Source: Clostridia bacterium (lineage in GTDB: Bacteria > Bacillota_A > Clostridia > Christensenellales > Aristaeellaceae). Taken from it: a stretch of DNA of 21,205 nt. A program made the position numbers and the translations under genes. The DNA lies in NCBI GenBank assembly GCA_017620455.1, contig JAFZQK010000077.1:1-21205 (forward strand), written 5' to 3'. Shown here piece by piece: positions 1-7,127 of this stretch. Under the pieces are notes generated by a model. That model searched no databases and was not told where the DNA came from. It was given only the letters and a program-made list of their open reading frames with translations. Numbering within the stretch: position 1 is the stretch's first letter; each line of letters opens with the position of its first letter.

Positions 1-252
1 AGACGCAGGCTCCGTCTTCTCGGCGGGCTGCTCGTCCTCAGCAGACTGTTCCGGCACAACCGTTACGGCGGCGGGCTCTTCGTCAGACGCGGGTTCCATC
101 TTCTCAGCGGGCTGCTCGTCCTCAGCGGGCTGCCCCGGCACAACCGTTACGGCGGCGGACGCTTCGTCAGACGCAGGCTCCGTCTTCTCGGCGGGCTGCT
201 CGTCCTCAGCAGACTGTTCCGGCACAACCGTTACGGCGGCGGGCTCTTCGTC
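1..252. repeat. Three in-frame 84-bp tandem repeats (A-B-A)
   Basis: Units are 1-84, 85-168 and 169-252. Units 1 and 3 are identical over all 84 bases. The middle unit differs at about ten positions. Each unit encodes 28 residues of the minus-strand protein, with the core AAVTVVP followed by AEDEQPAEK. The identity of alternate units suggests that a 168-bp two-unit block was duplicated. The array may continue past the left edge. Confidence 0.95.
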
Positions 253-1095
253 AGACACGGGGTGCCCGTCAGAGGCAGCGCTGACAGGGTTGGTCACATG
301 CGCAGGTTCAGCTTCCTGCGGATCGGCAGGAGTTTCTTTTTTATTCTCAGCTTCGGGTTCAGTTTCAGTCCCGGCAGCGGATTCATTAGTTTCAACCTTG
401 GCTGCGGAGGCCGTTTCCTCCGCAGGCTGCTCCTCCTGCTTCTCTTGAGCATTTTCCAGCGCCAGCAGAGTTTCCTCGTTCAACACACGCACGGTAAAAG
501 AGCCGCTCGCGTTCTGCTTCATCGCTCCGAATGTCAGAAGATAAGTGCCCTTCTTGGCAGACCAATGCACAAGCAGGGAACCGTCTTTGCTGGTGTAACG
601 GTTCCGTTCTTCAGTCTTTTCATTCAGCACTTCCACCCACAGTTCCATGCCTTTGGCGGACAGGATCAGATCCTCCGCCTTCGCCACGGTCAGGCGCATG
701 ACGCTGGTGCCGTCTTCCTTGATCTTACCATTGACGGAATCGCCCACGTTCAGGGTGGCGTCCACCGGTATGGTCGGCGTTGGTTTTTGGGGCGTCGCCA
801 CGTTGGACTTGACCTCCTGGTCAGTCTCGGCGCCGGCATCCTCCTGCGCAGGCTCGGCAGGCGTTGGGTCCGGAGCGGGCTCCACCGATTCCGGATCAAT
901 CGCAGAAACGGGATCCGTGGCCAGAGTACCCTCCGCTGCAGGATCGGCGGGCGCTTCGGGCATGGTCACGGAGCTCTCCGTGACCACAGTCTCCGGCTCC
1001 GCCGCGCTTTCCGAGATAACATCCGCCGGCAGAATGCCGGTCAGCATCATCGCAACACATAGAATAGAGAGATGCCGCTGCAATCTCTTTTTCAT
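1..1095 (-). CDS. Secreted Pro/Glu/Ala-rich repeat protein with a PPC-like beta domain (partial, 3' end off the left edge)
   Basis: The frame is open for 365 codons from an ATG at 1095 to base 1 with no stop, so the gene continues to the left. AAGGGGAAC just upstream is a good ribosome site. Residues 1-22 are basic then hydrophobic (MKKRLQRHLSILCVAMMLTG), a signal peptide. Residues 30-110 form an acidic, Pro/Ala-rich spacer. Residues 112-206 look like a compact all-beta domain (LNVGDSVNGKIKEDGTSVMR, later KKGTYLLTFGA and SFTVRVL), similar in pattern to bacterial pre-peptidase C-terminal (PPC) domains. Residues 211-365 are low-complexity and rich in E, P, A and T, and end in three 28-residue repeats. 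It is probably an extracellular or wall-spanning protein whose anchor or catalytic part lies outside the window. The PPC assignment is by pattern only and the function is unknown. Codons are less GC-rich than in the genes further right. Confidence 0.8.
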   Translation of the reverse strand, partial: MKKRLQRHLSILCVAMMLTGILPADVISESAAEPETVVTESSVTMPEAPADPAAEGTLATDPVSAIDPESVEPAPDPTPAEPAQEDAGAETDQEVKSNVATPQKPTPTIPVDATLNVGDSVNGKIKEDGTSVMRLTVAKAEDLILSAKGMELWVEVLNEKTEERNRYTSKDGSLLVHWSAKKGTYLLTFGAMKQNASGSFTVRVLNEETLLALENAQEKQEEQPAEETASAAKVETNESAAGTETEPEAENKKETPADPQEAEPAHVTNPVSAASDGHPVSDEEPAAVTVVPEQSAEDEQPAEKTEPASDEASAAVTVVPGQPAEDEQPAEKMEPASDEEPAAVTVVPEQSAEDEQPAEKTEPAS

Positions 1096-1512
1096 GATTA
1101 GTTCCCCTTTCTCTTAACGGTTCCGGCACCGGCGCTTTCACACTTTTCTCTCAGGATCGAGTTGGGAACGAAACTTTACGATTCGTCAACCGGCCAGCGA
1201 ATGGTCACTGACTATACCGATTGTGCAGACAGAATCGGCTGCTTTCGTTGTACTTCTCACGGATGCTCAGTAAAATGACAAATTCTGTGTTTCACGTCGC
1301 TCAGCCGCCTGTTCATCATTTTTCACATCAGGTGGCGGTCGGCAAAGGAAAAAAAGTATATTTCACCAAACTAATTTTAACCTATCCAGCCAGTCTTTGT
1401 CAATCAGATTTGTTGATTTTTCTGTTGTTGGTTTATCAAACATAGGTTACGCTTTGCCTCTGCAGCAGGGTCAAGGCAGAGGGCGGAGATTTTTTTCGGA
1501 TGCTGTTAAGTA
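1096..1512. other. Intergenic region, AT-richer than its surroundings
   Basis: This stretch of about 415 bases has no convincing gene. It must hold the promoter of the leftward secreted-protein gene, but no good -35/-10 pair stands out; a TATAGT-like hexamer on the minus strand around 1210 is the best candidate. A short inverted repeat (CCGATT/AATCGG) lies near 1218-1240 and another (AATCA/TGATT) near 1402-1418. CCTCTGC/GCAGAGG at about 1456-1481 can form a hairpin, followed after a gap by a run of seven T. Confidence 0.5.
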
Positions 1513-1779
1513 TTATGCTTGGGAAACATCATTGAGTTCACCGCTGAGCAAATAACCGTTCTTTTTGAAAAAGCCGATGTTCCTGTCGCCCGCACTTGTC
1601 AAAACCATCCTTGCGCCGTTTTCCCTTGCCAGTTTTTCCACCTCCGGTAAAAGGTACGCGCCCGGACCCCGACGCCTGAACGGCTCTTCCACACGATCTA
1701 TGTGAGCGCGCCTGACAAAAGCAGCGAACAGAGGGAACAGCATTTCCGCAGCGAGTACATCGGCTTCATCCCGATCCAT
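1513..1779 (-). pseudogene. GNAT-family N-acetyltransferase remnant (C-terminal half)
   Basis: This 88-codon frame carries the acetyl-CoA-binding half of a GNAT enzyme. FRRRGPGAYLL matches the R/Q-x-x-G-x-G/A loop, followed by EVEKLARENGARMVLTSAGD and then NIGFFKKNGY, the typical late-GNAT pattern. GNAT enzymes usually have about 140-180 residues, so the N-terminal part is missing. No ribosome site precedes the ATG at 1779. The same frame continues only 11 codons further upstream before a stop, and no recognisable GNAT N-terminus is seen in the other minus frames there. I therefore read it as a truncated, probably dead gene; a short expressed protein cannot be excluded. Confidence 0.6.
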
Positions 1780-1902
1780 GAACTGATGGCAAAGTAAACG
1801 GCGCGACCGAAATCACGCCGCAAGCCCTGAAATCATTCCGTTTTCACCGATTTGAACCTAATACTGTGTTACGGAAGCCGCCGGTTATCGGCCTTTCTTT
1901 CG

Positions 1903-1953
1903 CAGGGTGTCGACTTTGTCGACACCCTGAAAGGCCCGGAAACGGGCCTTTTT
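1903..1953. terminator. Tandem hairpins downstream of the amidase gene
   Basis: CAGGGTGTCGAC (1903-1914) and GTCGACACCCTG (1918-1929) form a perfect 12-bp stem with a 3-base loop. Directly next to it AAAGGCCCG (1930-1938), loop GAAA, and CGGGCCTTT (1943-1951) form a second stem with T at 1949-1953. The second hairpin is a good intrinsic terminator for plus-strand transcription. Read leftward it directly follows the amidase stop codon but has only a short T run. It is most likely a bidirectional or leftward terminator for the amidase gene. Confidence 0.55.
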
Positions 1954-2651
1954 CAATTCGTCAGCTCAAAATACTCGATGATTCCGTCCCGGAGGGCCTC
2001 CGCGATCCTGCGGCGGTAAGACGCCGTCAGCAGCAGCTTTTCTTCCTCCGGATTGCTGAGAAAGCCGCACTCCACCAGCACGGAGGGCACGTCCAGCGAC
2101 AGGATGAAGTAATCCCCCGCCATGGCCGCGCGCTCCTTTTTGGGGGCCAGCGTCCGGATCAGGCTGCTTTGCAGCGCCCCGGCCAGCAGCCGGCTTTCCT
2201 CCCGGCCCGCCCGGTAAAACACCTGCGGGCCGGATTCCCGGCGGCTGCGGTATTCGTTCATATGAATGCTGATCACCATTTCCGCCCCGTTTTCCCGGGC
2301 CAGGCGCAGCCGGGCGGTAAGGTCCTCCCGCTTGTTATCGCTGTACTGCCGATCCGCGTCTCGGGTCAGGATCACCCGGGCGCCGGCCTCCTCCAGCGCG
2401 TCCCGCAGCGCCAGGGCCGTCTGCAGATTGATTTCCTTTTCCCAGGTCCCCGTATCCCGGGCCCGGGCGCCGCCGTCCCTGCCGCCGTGCCCCGGGTCCA
2501 CCAGGATCACCCGCCCGGCCAGCACGCCCTCCGCCTGGCCCACCGGCCGGGCCGGCACCGCCATCTTCGCTTTCCGGGGCGCCGCCGCCACCGCCAGCAC
2601 AAAAATCAGCAGCACGCCTCCCCATTTTTTCATCTGCCGTCCCACGCCCAC
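1953..2651 (-). CDS. cwlD: N-acetylmuramoyl-L-alanine amidase, CwlD-like (Amidase_3)
   Basis: This 232-residue protein is a zinc amidase that removes the peptide side chain from muramic acid. In spore formers CwlD does this in cortex peptidoglycan, as the first step toward muramic-delta-lactam, which germination enzymes need. Residues 7-24 form a signal or anchor segment. All Amidase_3 hallmarks are present: VDPGHGGRDGGA (zinc His55), EKEINL (zinc Glu71), SIHMN (zinc His130) and LVECGFLSNPEEE (catalytic Glu194). The length matches CwlD, with no cell-wall-binding repeats. I chose the GTG at 2651 because a GGAGGGAGG stretch lies just upstream; the ATG at 2633 (MKKWGG...) is an alternative. The symbol is by family resemblance, as other small Amidase_3 proteins look similar. 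Confidence 0.85.
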   Translation of the reverse strand: MGVGRQMKKWGGVLLIFVLAVAAAPRKAKMAVPARPVGQAEGVLAGRVILVDPGHGGRDGGARARDTGTWEKEINLQTALALRDALEEAGARVILTRDADRQYSDNKREDLTARLRLARENGAEMVISIHMNEYRSRRESGPQVFYRAGREESRLLAGALQSSLIRTLAPKKERAAMAGDYFILSLDVPSVLVECGFLSNPEEEKLLLTASYRRRIAEALRDGIIEYFELTN

Positions 2652-3214
2652 CGCCTCCCTCCCTCCAGCCTATGGCCTTCGCCGGGGCGTCATGCTGTCA
2701 AATCAAATATTTCTAAACTTTTTCATTTGCTTTTCCGCCCCGGATTATCCACATGCGTTTTTTTGCTTTTTGCATGGGCTTATGCAGTATATTCATCGCC
2801 CATTCAGCGAAAACCGGCGTTTTCCGGGGCGGGCCCGGTGCATATACAGTATAGTCCTGTCGATTTTATGCGGTTTTTGCCGGCCCGGTCTTTTCCACAT
2901 TATCCACAGAGTTATCCACACTTTTCCCCGTTTCAATCCCCGTCTTTCCTTGCTTTGCCCTTTTTCTGTGGATAACTTTTCCCGGAAAGCCAAGTTATCC
3001 ACAATCAGAATTTGTCCCGTCCCCTTCCTTTTCCACAGCCTTATCCCGCGCTTTTCCCCGAAAAAAAGCGTGCTGAAATTTTGAACAGTTTTTAATATTC
3101 CGTAACAAATTCCCCTTGACAAGCGGGTTTCCCGCCGCCGGCGCCCGGGGCCCGGGGAAGAAAGCGCGGGGCAGGATCGTTTTTATGGCGGGGATAGCAT
3201 TTCATCGCCCGGTG
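2652..3214. other. Gene-free region carrying a DnaA-box cluster (candidate oriC or DnaA-binding locus)
   Basis: Perfect TTATCCACA boxes lie at 2745-2753 (+), 2900-2908 (+), 2912-2920 (+), 2967-2975 (-) and 2995-3003 (+). One-mismatch TTTTCCACA boxes lie at 2891-2899 and 3029-3037. AT-rich segments flank the cluster at about 2696-2736 and 3066-3112 and could serve for unwinding. The motif CTTTTCCCCG recurs at 2921-2930 and about 3051-3060. No credible gene occupies the stretch. Genes to the left run leftward and most genes to the right run rightward, as expected around a replication origin. No dnaA, dnaN or rpmH is visible, so a secondary DnaA-titration or regulatory site is the main alternative. 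Confidence 0.65.
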
Positions 3215-3223
3215 TGCTATAAT
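3215..3223 (+). promoter_or_regulatory. Extended -10 promoter for the 3268 gene
   Basis: TGCTATAAT is a perfect extended -10 element about 45 bases before the start codon. The -35 position (TAGCAT, around 3195) is weak, which is normal for extended -10 promoters. A consensus TTGACA at 3116-3121 has no matching -10 element. Confidence 0.6.
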
Positions 3224-3267
3224 AAATTGCCGTCCCCGGCGAAGCGCTGTTTGATTCGGAGGTGCCC

Positions 3268-3801
3268 GTGAAGTATCTGCGTCGATTGATCTGGTATGTG
3301 GCCACCCGTCTGCTGTTGCTTCTTTGCGTGCTGGGGCTGATGACCACGGCGTTCTATTTTTCCATGAACGCCACCAACATTTATATCATCATCAAGGACG
3401 GCATGGCCAAGCGCGCCCAGGTGATCATGATGGGCACGGACGAATCCCTGGACGCCTACTTTTCCAGATCGTACCTGGACCGGGACTCCCAGTATCAGGC
3501 AGCCTTGGCCGGCCAGGGCGATTACCAGCCGTATTATACCATCACCGGCTTTGACCACCGCATCAGCCTGGATTCCTTCTGGTGCTGGCCCTGGGACGAT
3601 TCCGCCCGGGCCACCGTCACCGAGCGGATCCCCGCCATCGACGGAAAAATCAAATCCTCCGCCCGGGAAGGCATGGCTCAGACCGGCCGATCCCTGACCC
3701 CCAAATGGCAGAGCGCCCAGTACAGCGTGCTGCTCAGCCGGGAAAACGGGCAGTGGCACATCCGGAACATGACGCTGAACAAGATCATCAACGAAGAATG
3801 A
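3268..3801 (+). CDS. Small membrane-anchored protein of unknown function
   Basis: This is a 177-residue protein I do not recognise. Residues about 8-30 (ATRLLLLLCVLGLMTTAFYF) form one transmembrane segment, likely with a short cytoplasmic N-terminus and the rest outside. The remaining 140 residues are soluble and mixed alpha/beta. They end in YSVLLSRENGQWHIRNM, a strand-turn-strand ending reminiscent of NTF2-like domains; that is a resemblance only. I placed the start at GTG 3268 because GGAGG at 3258-3262 lies five bases before it; the in-frame GTG at 3262 overlaps that site. The stop codon forms part of the ribosome site of the following dus gene, so the two are probably translated from one message. 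Confidence 0.75.
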   Translation: MKYLRRLIWYVATRLLLLLCVLGLMTTAFYFSMNATNIYIIIKDGMAKRAQVIMMGTDESLDAYFSRSYLDRDSQYQAALAGQGDYQPYYTITGFDHRISLDSFWCWPWDDSARATVTERIPAIDGKIKSSAREGMAQTGRSLTPKWQSAQYSVLLSRENGQWHIRNMTLNKIINEE

Positions 3802-3811
3802 GGAACGCCCT

Positions 3812-4798
3812 TTGAGCACGATACTTGCATTGGCGCCCATGGCGGGGATCACGGATCAGGTGTTCCGCCGCCTTTGCTTTGAATGGGGATGCGGCGCCGC
3901 CACTACGGAAATGGTCAGCGCCCAGGGGTTCCTCACCGCGCCCCGGGACAGGAACGCCTATCGCTTCCTGCTGGAAAGGCTTCCGGAGGAAGGCGATCTT
4001 TCCGTACAGCTCTTCGGCAGCGATCCCCTTTATCTCGCCCGGGCCGCCGCGGAGCTGGAGGCCATGGGCCGCTATACCGGCATCGACATCAACATGGGCT
4101 GCCCCGCCCAGAAGGTGGTGGGCGGGCAAAGCGGCTCCGCCCTGATGAAGGACCCGGCGCTGGCCGGAAAAATCGTGGAGAGCGTAAAGAAGGCCGTGTC
4201 CCTCCCCGTCACGGTGAAAATGCGCCTGGGCTGGGACGACGCCCACAAAAACGCCGTTTCCTTCGCACGGCTGCTGGAGCAGTCCGGCGTGGACGGGCTC
4301 ACCGTCCACGGCCGCACCCGGATGCAGCAGTATTCCGGCAAGGCGGACTGGCCCGCCATCGGCGAGGTCAAGGCCGCGGTGAAGATCCCCGTCATCGCCA
4401 ACGGCGACGTGACGGACGGAAGCAGCGCCCTGGAATGCCTGCGCGTCACGGGCTGCGACGGCGTGGCCGTGGGCCGGGGAGCCCTGGGGCGGCCCTGGGT
4501 GTTCGGGGAGATCCGCGCCGCGCTGGACGGCCGGCCCTGGGAAGCGCCGCCTTTTTCCCTGGCGGTGGACACCGCCCTGCGCCAGGCCCGGGAGATGGCC
4601 GCGTGGAAAGGGGAAAAGAGCTCCCTGCTGGAAATGCGCAAGCATTTTTCCTGGTACACCTTCGGCCGCCGGGGCGCGGCCCGGGTGCGCACGGAGATCA
4701 ACCGGGCGTCCTCCTTTGCGGAGGTGGAAGCGCTGCTCCGGTCCCTGTGCGACGAGCCCGACGGAAAAAAAGCGGAAACCGGCGAAAATATCCCTTGA
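3812..4798 (+). CDS. dus: tRNA-dihydrouridine synthase (Dus, DusB/Nifr3-like)
   Basis: This FMN enzyme uses NADPH to reduce specific uridines in the tRNA D-loop to dihydrouridine. The 328 residues cover the full family length. Residues 7-40 hold LAPMAGITDQVFRRLC and TEMVSAQG (FMN site), then VQLFGSDP. INMGCPAQKV contains the catalytic Cys97. VTVKMRLGW, LTVHGRTRMQQYSG, PVIANGDV and GVAVGRGALGRPWVF follow in the expected barrel order, and the C-terminal helical tRNA-binding part runs to the end. The start is a TTG at 3812 with GAGGA seven bases upstream; it gives the normal N-terminus just before the first barrel strand. The stop TGA lies inside the -35 box of the following tRNA promoter, which fits a compact dus-tRNA arrangement. 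Which Dus subclass it belongs to is not certain. Confidence 0.93.
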   Translation: MSTILALAPMAGITDQVFRRLCFEWGCGAATTEMVSAQGFLTAPRDRNAYRFLLERLPEEGDLSVQLFGSDPLYLARAAAELEAMGRYTGIDINMGCPAQKVVGGQSGSALMKDPALAGKIVESVKKAVSLPVTVKMRLGWDDAHKNAVSFARLLEQSGVDGLTVHGRTRMQQYSGKADWPAIGEVKAAVKIPVIANGDVTDGSSALECLRVTGCDGVAVGRGALGRPWVFGEIRAALDGRPWEAPPFSLAVDTALRQAREMAAWKGEKSSLLEMRKHFSWYTFGRRGAARVRTEINRASSFAEVEALLRSLCDEPDGKKAETGENIP

Positions 4799-4823
4799 CA
4801 ACCCGGCCTGCGCGTGCTAATAT
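4795..4823 (+). promoter_or_regulatory. Sigma-A promoter of tRNA-Lys
   Basis: TTGACA (4795-4800), a 17-base spacer and TAATAT (4818-4823), preceded by TGC as an extended -10. The tRNA begins at 4840. The TGA within the -35 box is the dus stop codon. Confidence 0.85.
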
Positions 4824-4839
4824 AACCCCCGTACCCCGT

Positions 4840-4912
4840 GCGCCATTAGCTCAGTTGGTAGAGCACCTGACTCTTAATCAGGGTGTCCCGGGTTCGAGTC
4901 CCTGATGGCGCA
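4840..4912 (+). tRNA. tRNA-Lys (anticodon CTT)
   Basis: This 73-nt cloverleaf has acceptor arms GCGCCAT (4840-4846) and ATGGCGC (4905-4911) with discriminator A at 4912. The D arm contains AGCTCAGTTGGTAGAGC. The anticodon stem is CCTGA/TCAGG around loop CTCTTAA, giving anticodon CTT at 4873-4875, which reads AAG. The T arm contains GGTTCGAGTCC. The 3' CCA is not encoded and must be added enzymatically. Confidence 0.97.
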
Positions 4913-4921
4913 TCGCAAACC

Positions 4922-4955
4922 GGGCCGGCTTTTTCCGAAAGGCCGGCCCTTTTTT
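4922..4955 (+). terminator. Intrinsic terminator of tRNA-Lys
   Basis: GGGCCGGC (4922-4929) pairs with GCCGGCCC (4942-4949) and is followed by six T. Confidence 0.9.
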
Positions 4956-5074
4956 GTCCCGTATCCGCGTGATACGCCCGTTTTTTACTTTTTTTCTAAA
5001 CCCTGGAAGATTTTCCGGCTCGCCGCCGTTTACTTGATTGTGATCCTATTTATTTTTACAGGAGGACAAACGAT

Positions 5075-6484
5075 ATGAAACGTCATCTGAAACGGCTGCT
5101 CCTGCCCGCGGCGCTGGTGCTGTGCGTGATCCTCGCGGTATCCGCGGCTTTGGCGGAAAGCACCCTGAACGGCCTGTGGAAAAGCGGCTGCGACCTGCTT
5201 TTTAACACCCATAACGTCACCGTGAAGGGCGAAGCGACCTTTGCCCTGGACGGCGAGCAGTTCAAGACCATGCAGCTGCATTACGTGCAGGACGGCTATC
5301 GGTCCTATTACGGGCTGAAGCTGCTCACCCCCCGGGCGGACGGCTCCCAGCGGGAAACCGGCTGGACCATCATCGCCGATCAGGAAGACATCATCGTCAT
5401 GGAAGCCTTCTATCCCGGCACGTACCGTACCGCCACCGACGCCGCCCAGAATACCCTTCTGCGCCGCACGGTGCAATTGGACGCCCTGACGGAGCTGGGC
5501 GGCCTGCTGGCGGCGCAGCTGGAGCCGATGCTGCCGGAGGGCGCGTTGACCGCGGAGAAAACGGACGGCGGCGCGGCCGTGCATATCGCGCTGAAGGGGG
5601 ATCAGATCCCCGCCCTGGCCGTCAGCGCCCTGAACGCGGCTGCCGGATACCTGTCCAACCGCTGGTTCTCCGGCGGCTACGACCGCGCCGTCATCGAGGA
5701 CGACAGCTTTGCCTTTGACCATTATATCACCGTGACCCAGGCGCTGACGGACGGCACCGTTCAATGGAAGCTGCAGGGGGTGGACGCGGATCTGACCCTG
5801 GACAGCCAGGGCCGGCTGACCGGCGCGCGGGGTGAAATACAGGTGCAGTCCGTGTACTGGGACGGCGCCGCGCGCGAAGTGGCGGTCAAATTCGATTTTA
5901 CCGTTTCGGATTACGGCGCCAGCCGCGTCAAGCCCTTCAATCCCGCCGATTACGGGGTGGAGCTTTTCTGGGACTGGATCAGGGAGCAATACGGCGAGAG
6001 CCCGGAAGGCCTGGACGAGGACGCCTGGGACGAATGGATCGGCCAGACGGTGAGCCTGCTTGAAGGCCAGGGCTTTCCGGTGCACCCCGACGCATCCCTG
6101 GGCGGCTGGATCTCGGAGGAAGGCGTGAACGTGAACATCACCAACGTGGGCGAGGATTATCTGTGCACCTACGCGGAGGACGGAAGGCTGCTGTCGCTGC
6201 AGAACCTGACGGCCCTGTGGCTGCAATCGGAAGAGGAGCCCGCCGCGGAGACGGACGCCGACACGCTGCAATCCGCCGAAGCGCTGATCCGCGCCTTCGT
6301 TGCGCAGGTGAATCCCCCGCTGGCGGAGAAGCTGGACAGCCTGACGCCCCGGAGCGCCATCACCGCCGAGGACGGCAGCCGGTATCTCACCTTCCGCAAC
6401 ATGGCCCAGGACGGCGCGCATTTCGTGGTCCGGGTGGAACCCTCCCTGCGGATGGAATATTTCGCGGTAACAGGAGAAGAATGA
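5075..6484 (+). CDS. Secreted protein of unknown function
   Basis: This 469-residue protein has a clear signal peptide: residues 1-27 are KR-rich, then hydrophobic, and end in SAALA before Glu28. No lipobox cysteine is present, so it should be released or loosely held outside the membrane. I recognise no catalytic motif. The body alternates strand-rich segments (for example VKGEATFALDGEQFKTMQLH and GARGEIQVQSVYWDGAAREV) with helical ones. Regularly spaced Asp/Gly turns suggest repeated beta-sheet layers, as in large periplasmic-like binding or scaffold proteins. The ATG at 5075 follows AGGAGG (5060-5065) at good spacing. It appears to be a single-gene unit between the tRNA terminator and a strong terminator directly after its stop. 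Confidence 0.8.
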   Translation: MKRHLKRLLLPAALVLCVILAVSAALAESTLNGLWKSGCDLLFNTHNVTVKGEATFALDGEQFKTMQLHYVQDGYRSYYGLKLLTPRADGSQRETGWTIIADQEDIIVMEAFYPGTYRTATDAAQNTLLRRTVQLDALTELGGLLAAQLEPMLPEGALTAEKTDGGAAVHIALKGDQIPALAVSALNAAAGYLSNRWFSGGYDRAVIEDDSFAFDHYITVTQALTDGTVQWKLQGVDADLTLDSQGRLTGARGEIQVQSVYWDGAAREVAVKFDFTVSDYGASRVKPFNPADYGVELFWDWIREQYGESPEGLDEDAWDEWIGQTVSLLEGQGFPVHPDASLGGWISEEGVNVNITNVGEDYLCTYAEDGRLLSLQNLTALWLQSEEEPAAETDADTLQSAEALIRAFVAQVNPPLAEKLDSLTPRSAITAEDGSRYLTFRNMAQDGAHFVVRVEPSLRMEYFAVTGEE

Positions 6485-6494
6485 CCGGCAAACA

Positions 6495-6534
6495 AAAACC
6501 GGGGGCTGCTTCATCGAAAGCGGCCCCCGGTTTT
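6495..6534. terminator. Bidirectional terminator between convergent genes
   Basis: A 17-bp stem (arms 6495-6511 and 6518-6534, one wobble pair) has a core of CCGGGGGC/GCCCCCGG and a 6-base loop. The outer A4/T4 ends supply a T run in both directions. It serves the secreted-protein gene from the left and the DUF5684-like gene from the right. Confidence 0.88.
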
Positions 6535-6543
6535 CCTTCAATC

Positions 6544-7071
6544 TCAGTATACGTGATATTTGGATTTGTCAAACGCCAGGATGGGGTAGAAAATGAAGGG
6601 CAGCAGGATCAGCCCCACCGCAAAGGCCTCGGACTTGTCAAAGCGCGGCGCGCCGCTCCAGGAATTGAAAATATGGAAGCCGAAGCAGATCTCAATGCCC
6701 GCGAACAGCAGCAGCGTCTTCACCAGGGCTTGCACGGCCCTGGGATCCGACGGCTTGGGAACGGGCACGGGAACGATATACCACAGGAACAGCACCAGCA
6801 CGCCCGTGAGGATCATGCCCCAGCAGCTGTCCGTATCGCTCATGATCTGGAACAGGCAAATGATATTCAGTCCGGGAATCAGCGCCTTCCAGGGCGCGAC
6901 GCCGGCTTTCTGGAAAAGCTTCCACAGCACGATCGCAAAGAAAAGATAGCCCACTGCGACAGCGGCGATAATCAGGCCGGTCTGCCCGCCTCCGGACGCT
7001 TCGGCCGCTTTGACTGTGCTTTTCGCCGCTTCTGTCACGGTGGCGACGACTTCCTGAACTTCTCCATTCAT
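6544..7071 (-). CDS. DUF5684-like multi-pass membrane protein
   Basis: This 175-residue protein has four predicted membrane segments at about 31-51, 84-101, 114-132 and 148-166. The N-terminal 30 residues are polar and Ala/Glu/Val-rich. Just after the first membrane segment comes LWKLFQKAGVAPWKALIPGL followed by Asn-Ile. This matches the W/K-x-F-x-K-A-G-x-x-x-W-x-A-L-I-P-x-x-N signature of the DUF5684 family of Firmicutes and related phyla, where it is often found near signal peptidases or as a small standalone membrane protein. Function is not established. An AAGGGGG ribosome site precedes the ATG at 7071. Confidence 0.8.
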   Translation of the reverse strand: MNGEVQEVVATVTEAAKSTVKAAEASGGGQTGLIIAAVAVGYLFFAIVLWKLFQKAGVAPWKALIPGLNIICLFQIMSDTDSCWGMILTGVLVLFLWYIVPVPVPKPSDPRAVQALVKTLLLFAGIEICFGFHIFNSWSGAPRFDKSEAFAVGLILLPFIFYPILAFDKSKYHVY

Positions 7072-7127
7072 GTGCAGAGCCCCCTTATCCGATTCTTGGG
7101 TACGGTACGATATAATCAGCCTTGAAT

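Noticed and set aside
1..252. CRISPR-like repeats
   Set aside because: The units are contiguous 84-bp coding repeats with no spacers and keep the reading frame.
262..1117. Plus-strand reading frames over the secreted-protein gene
   Set aside because: The minus strand has signal peptide, ribosome site and in-frame repeats; the plus frames give low-complexity Arg/Leu or Ser/Gly-rich shadows.
1651..1797. Plus-strand open stretch ending in SEYIGFIPIHELMAK and a stop, resembling a real protein tail
   Set aside because: It has only 48 codons, no start or ribosome site, and lies opposite the convincing GNAT motifs on the minus strand.
2745..3037. Plasmid iteron origin
   Set aside because: No replication initiator or partition gene nearby, and flanking genes (dus, tRNA, cwlD) are chromosomal housekeeping genes; the boxes are DnaA consensus, not iterons.
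3116..3121. TTGACA as the promoter -35 of the 3268 gene
   Set aside because: No -10 element lies at the proper distance; the extended -10 at 3215-3223 is a better candidate.
2793..3122. A 109-codon minus-strand frame across the DnaA-box cluster
   Set aside because: No ribosome site or recognisable motif; basic composition comes from the repeated DnaA boxes.
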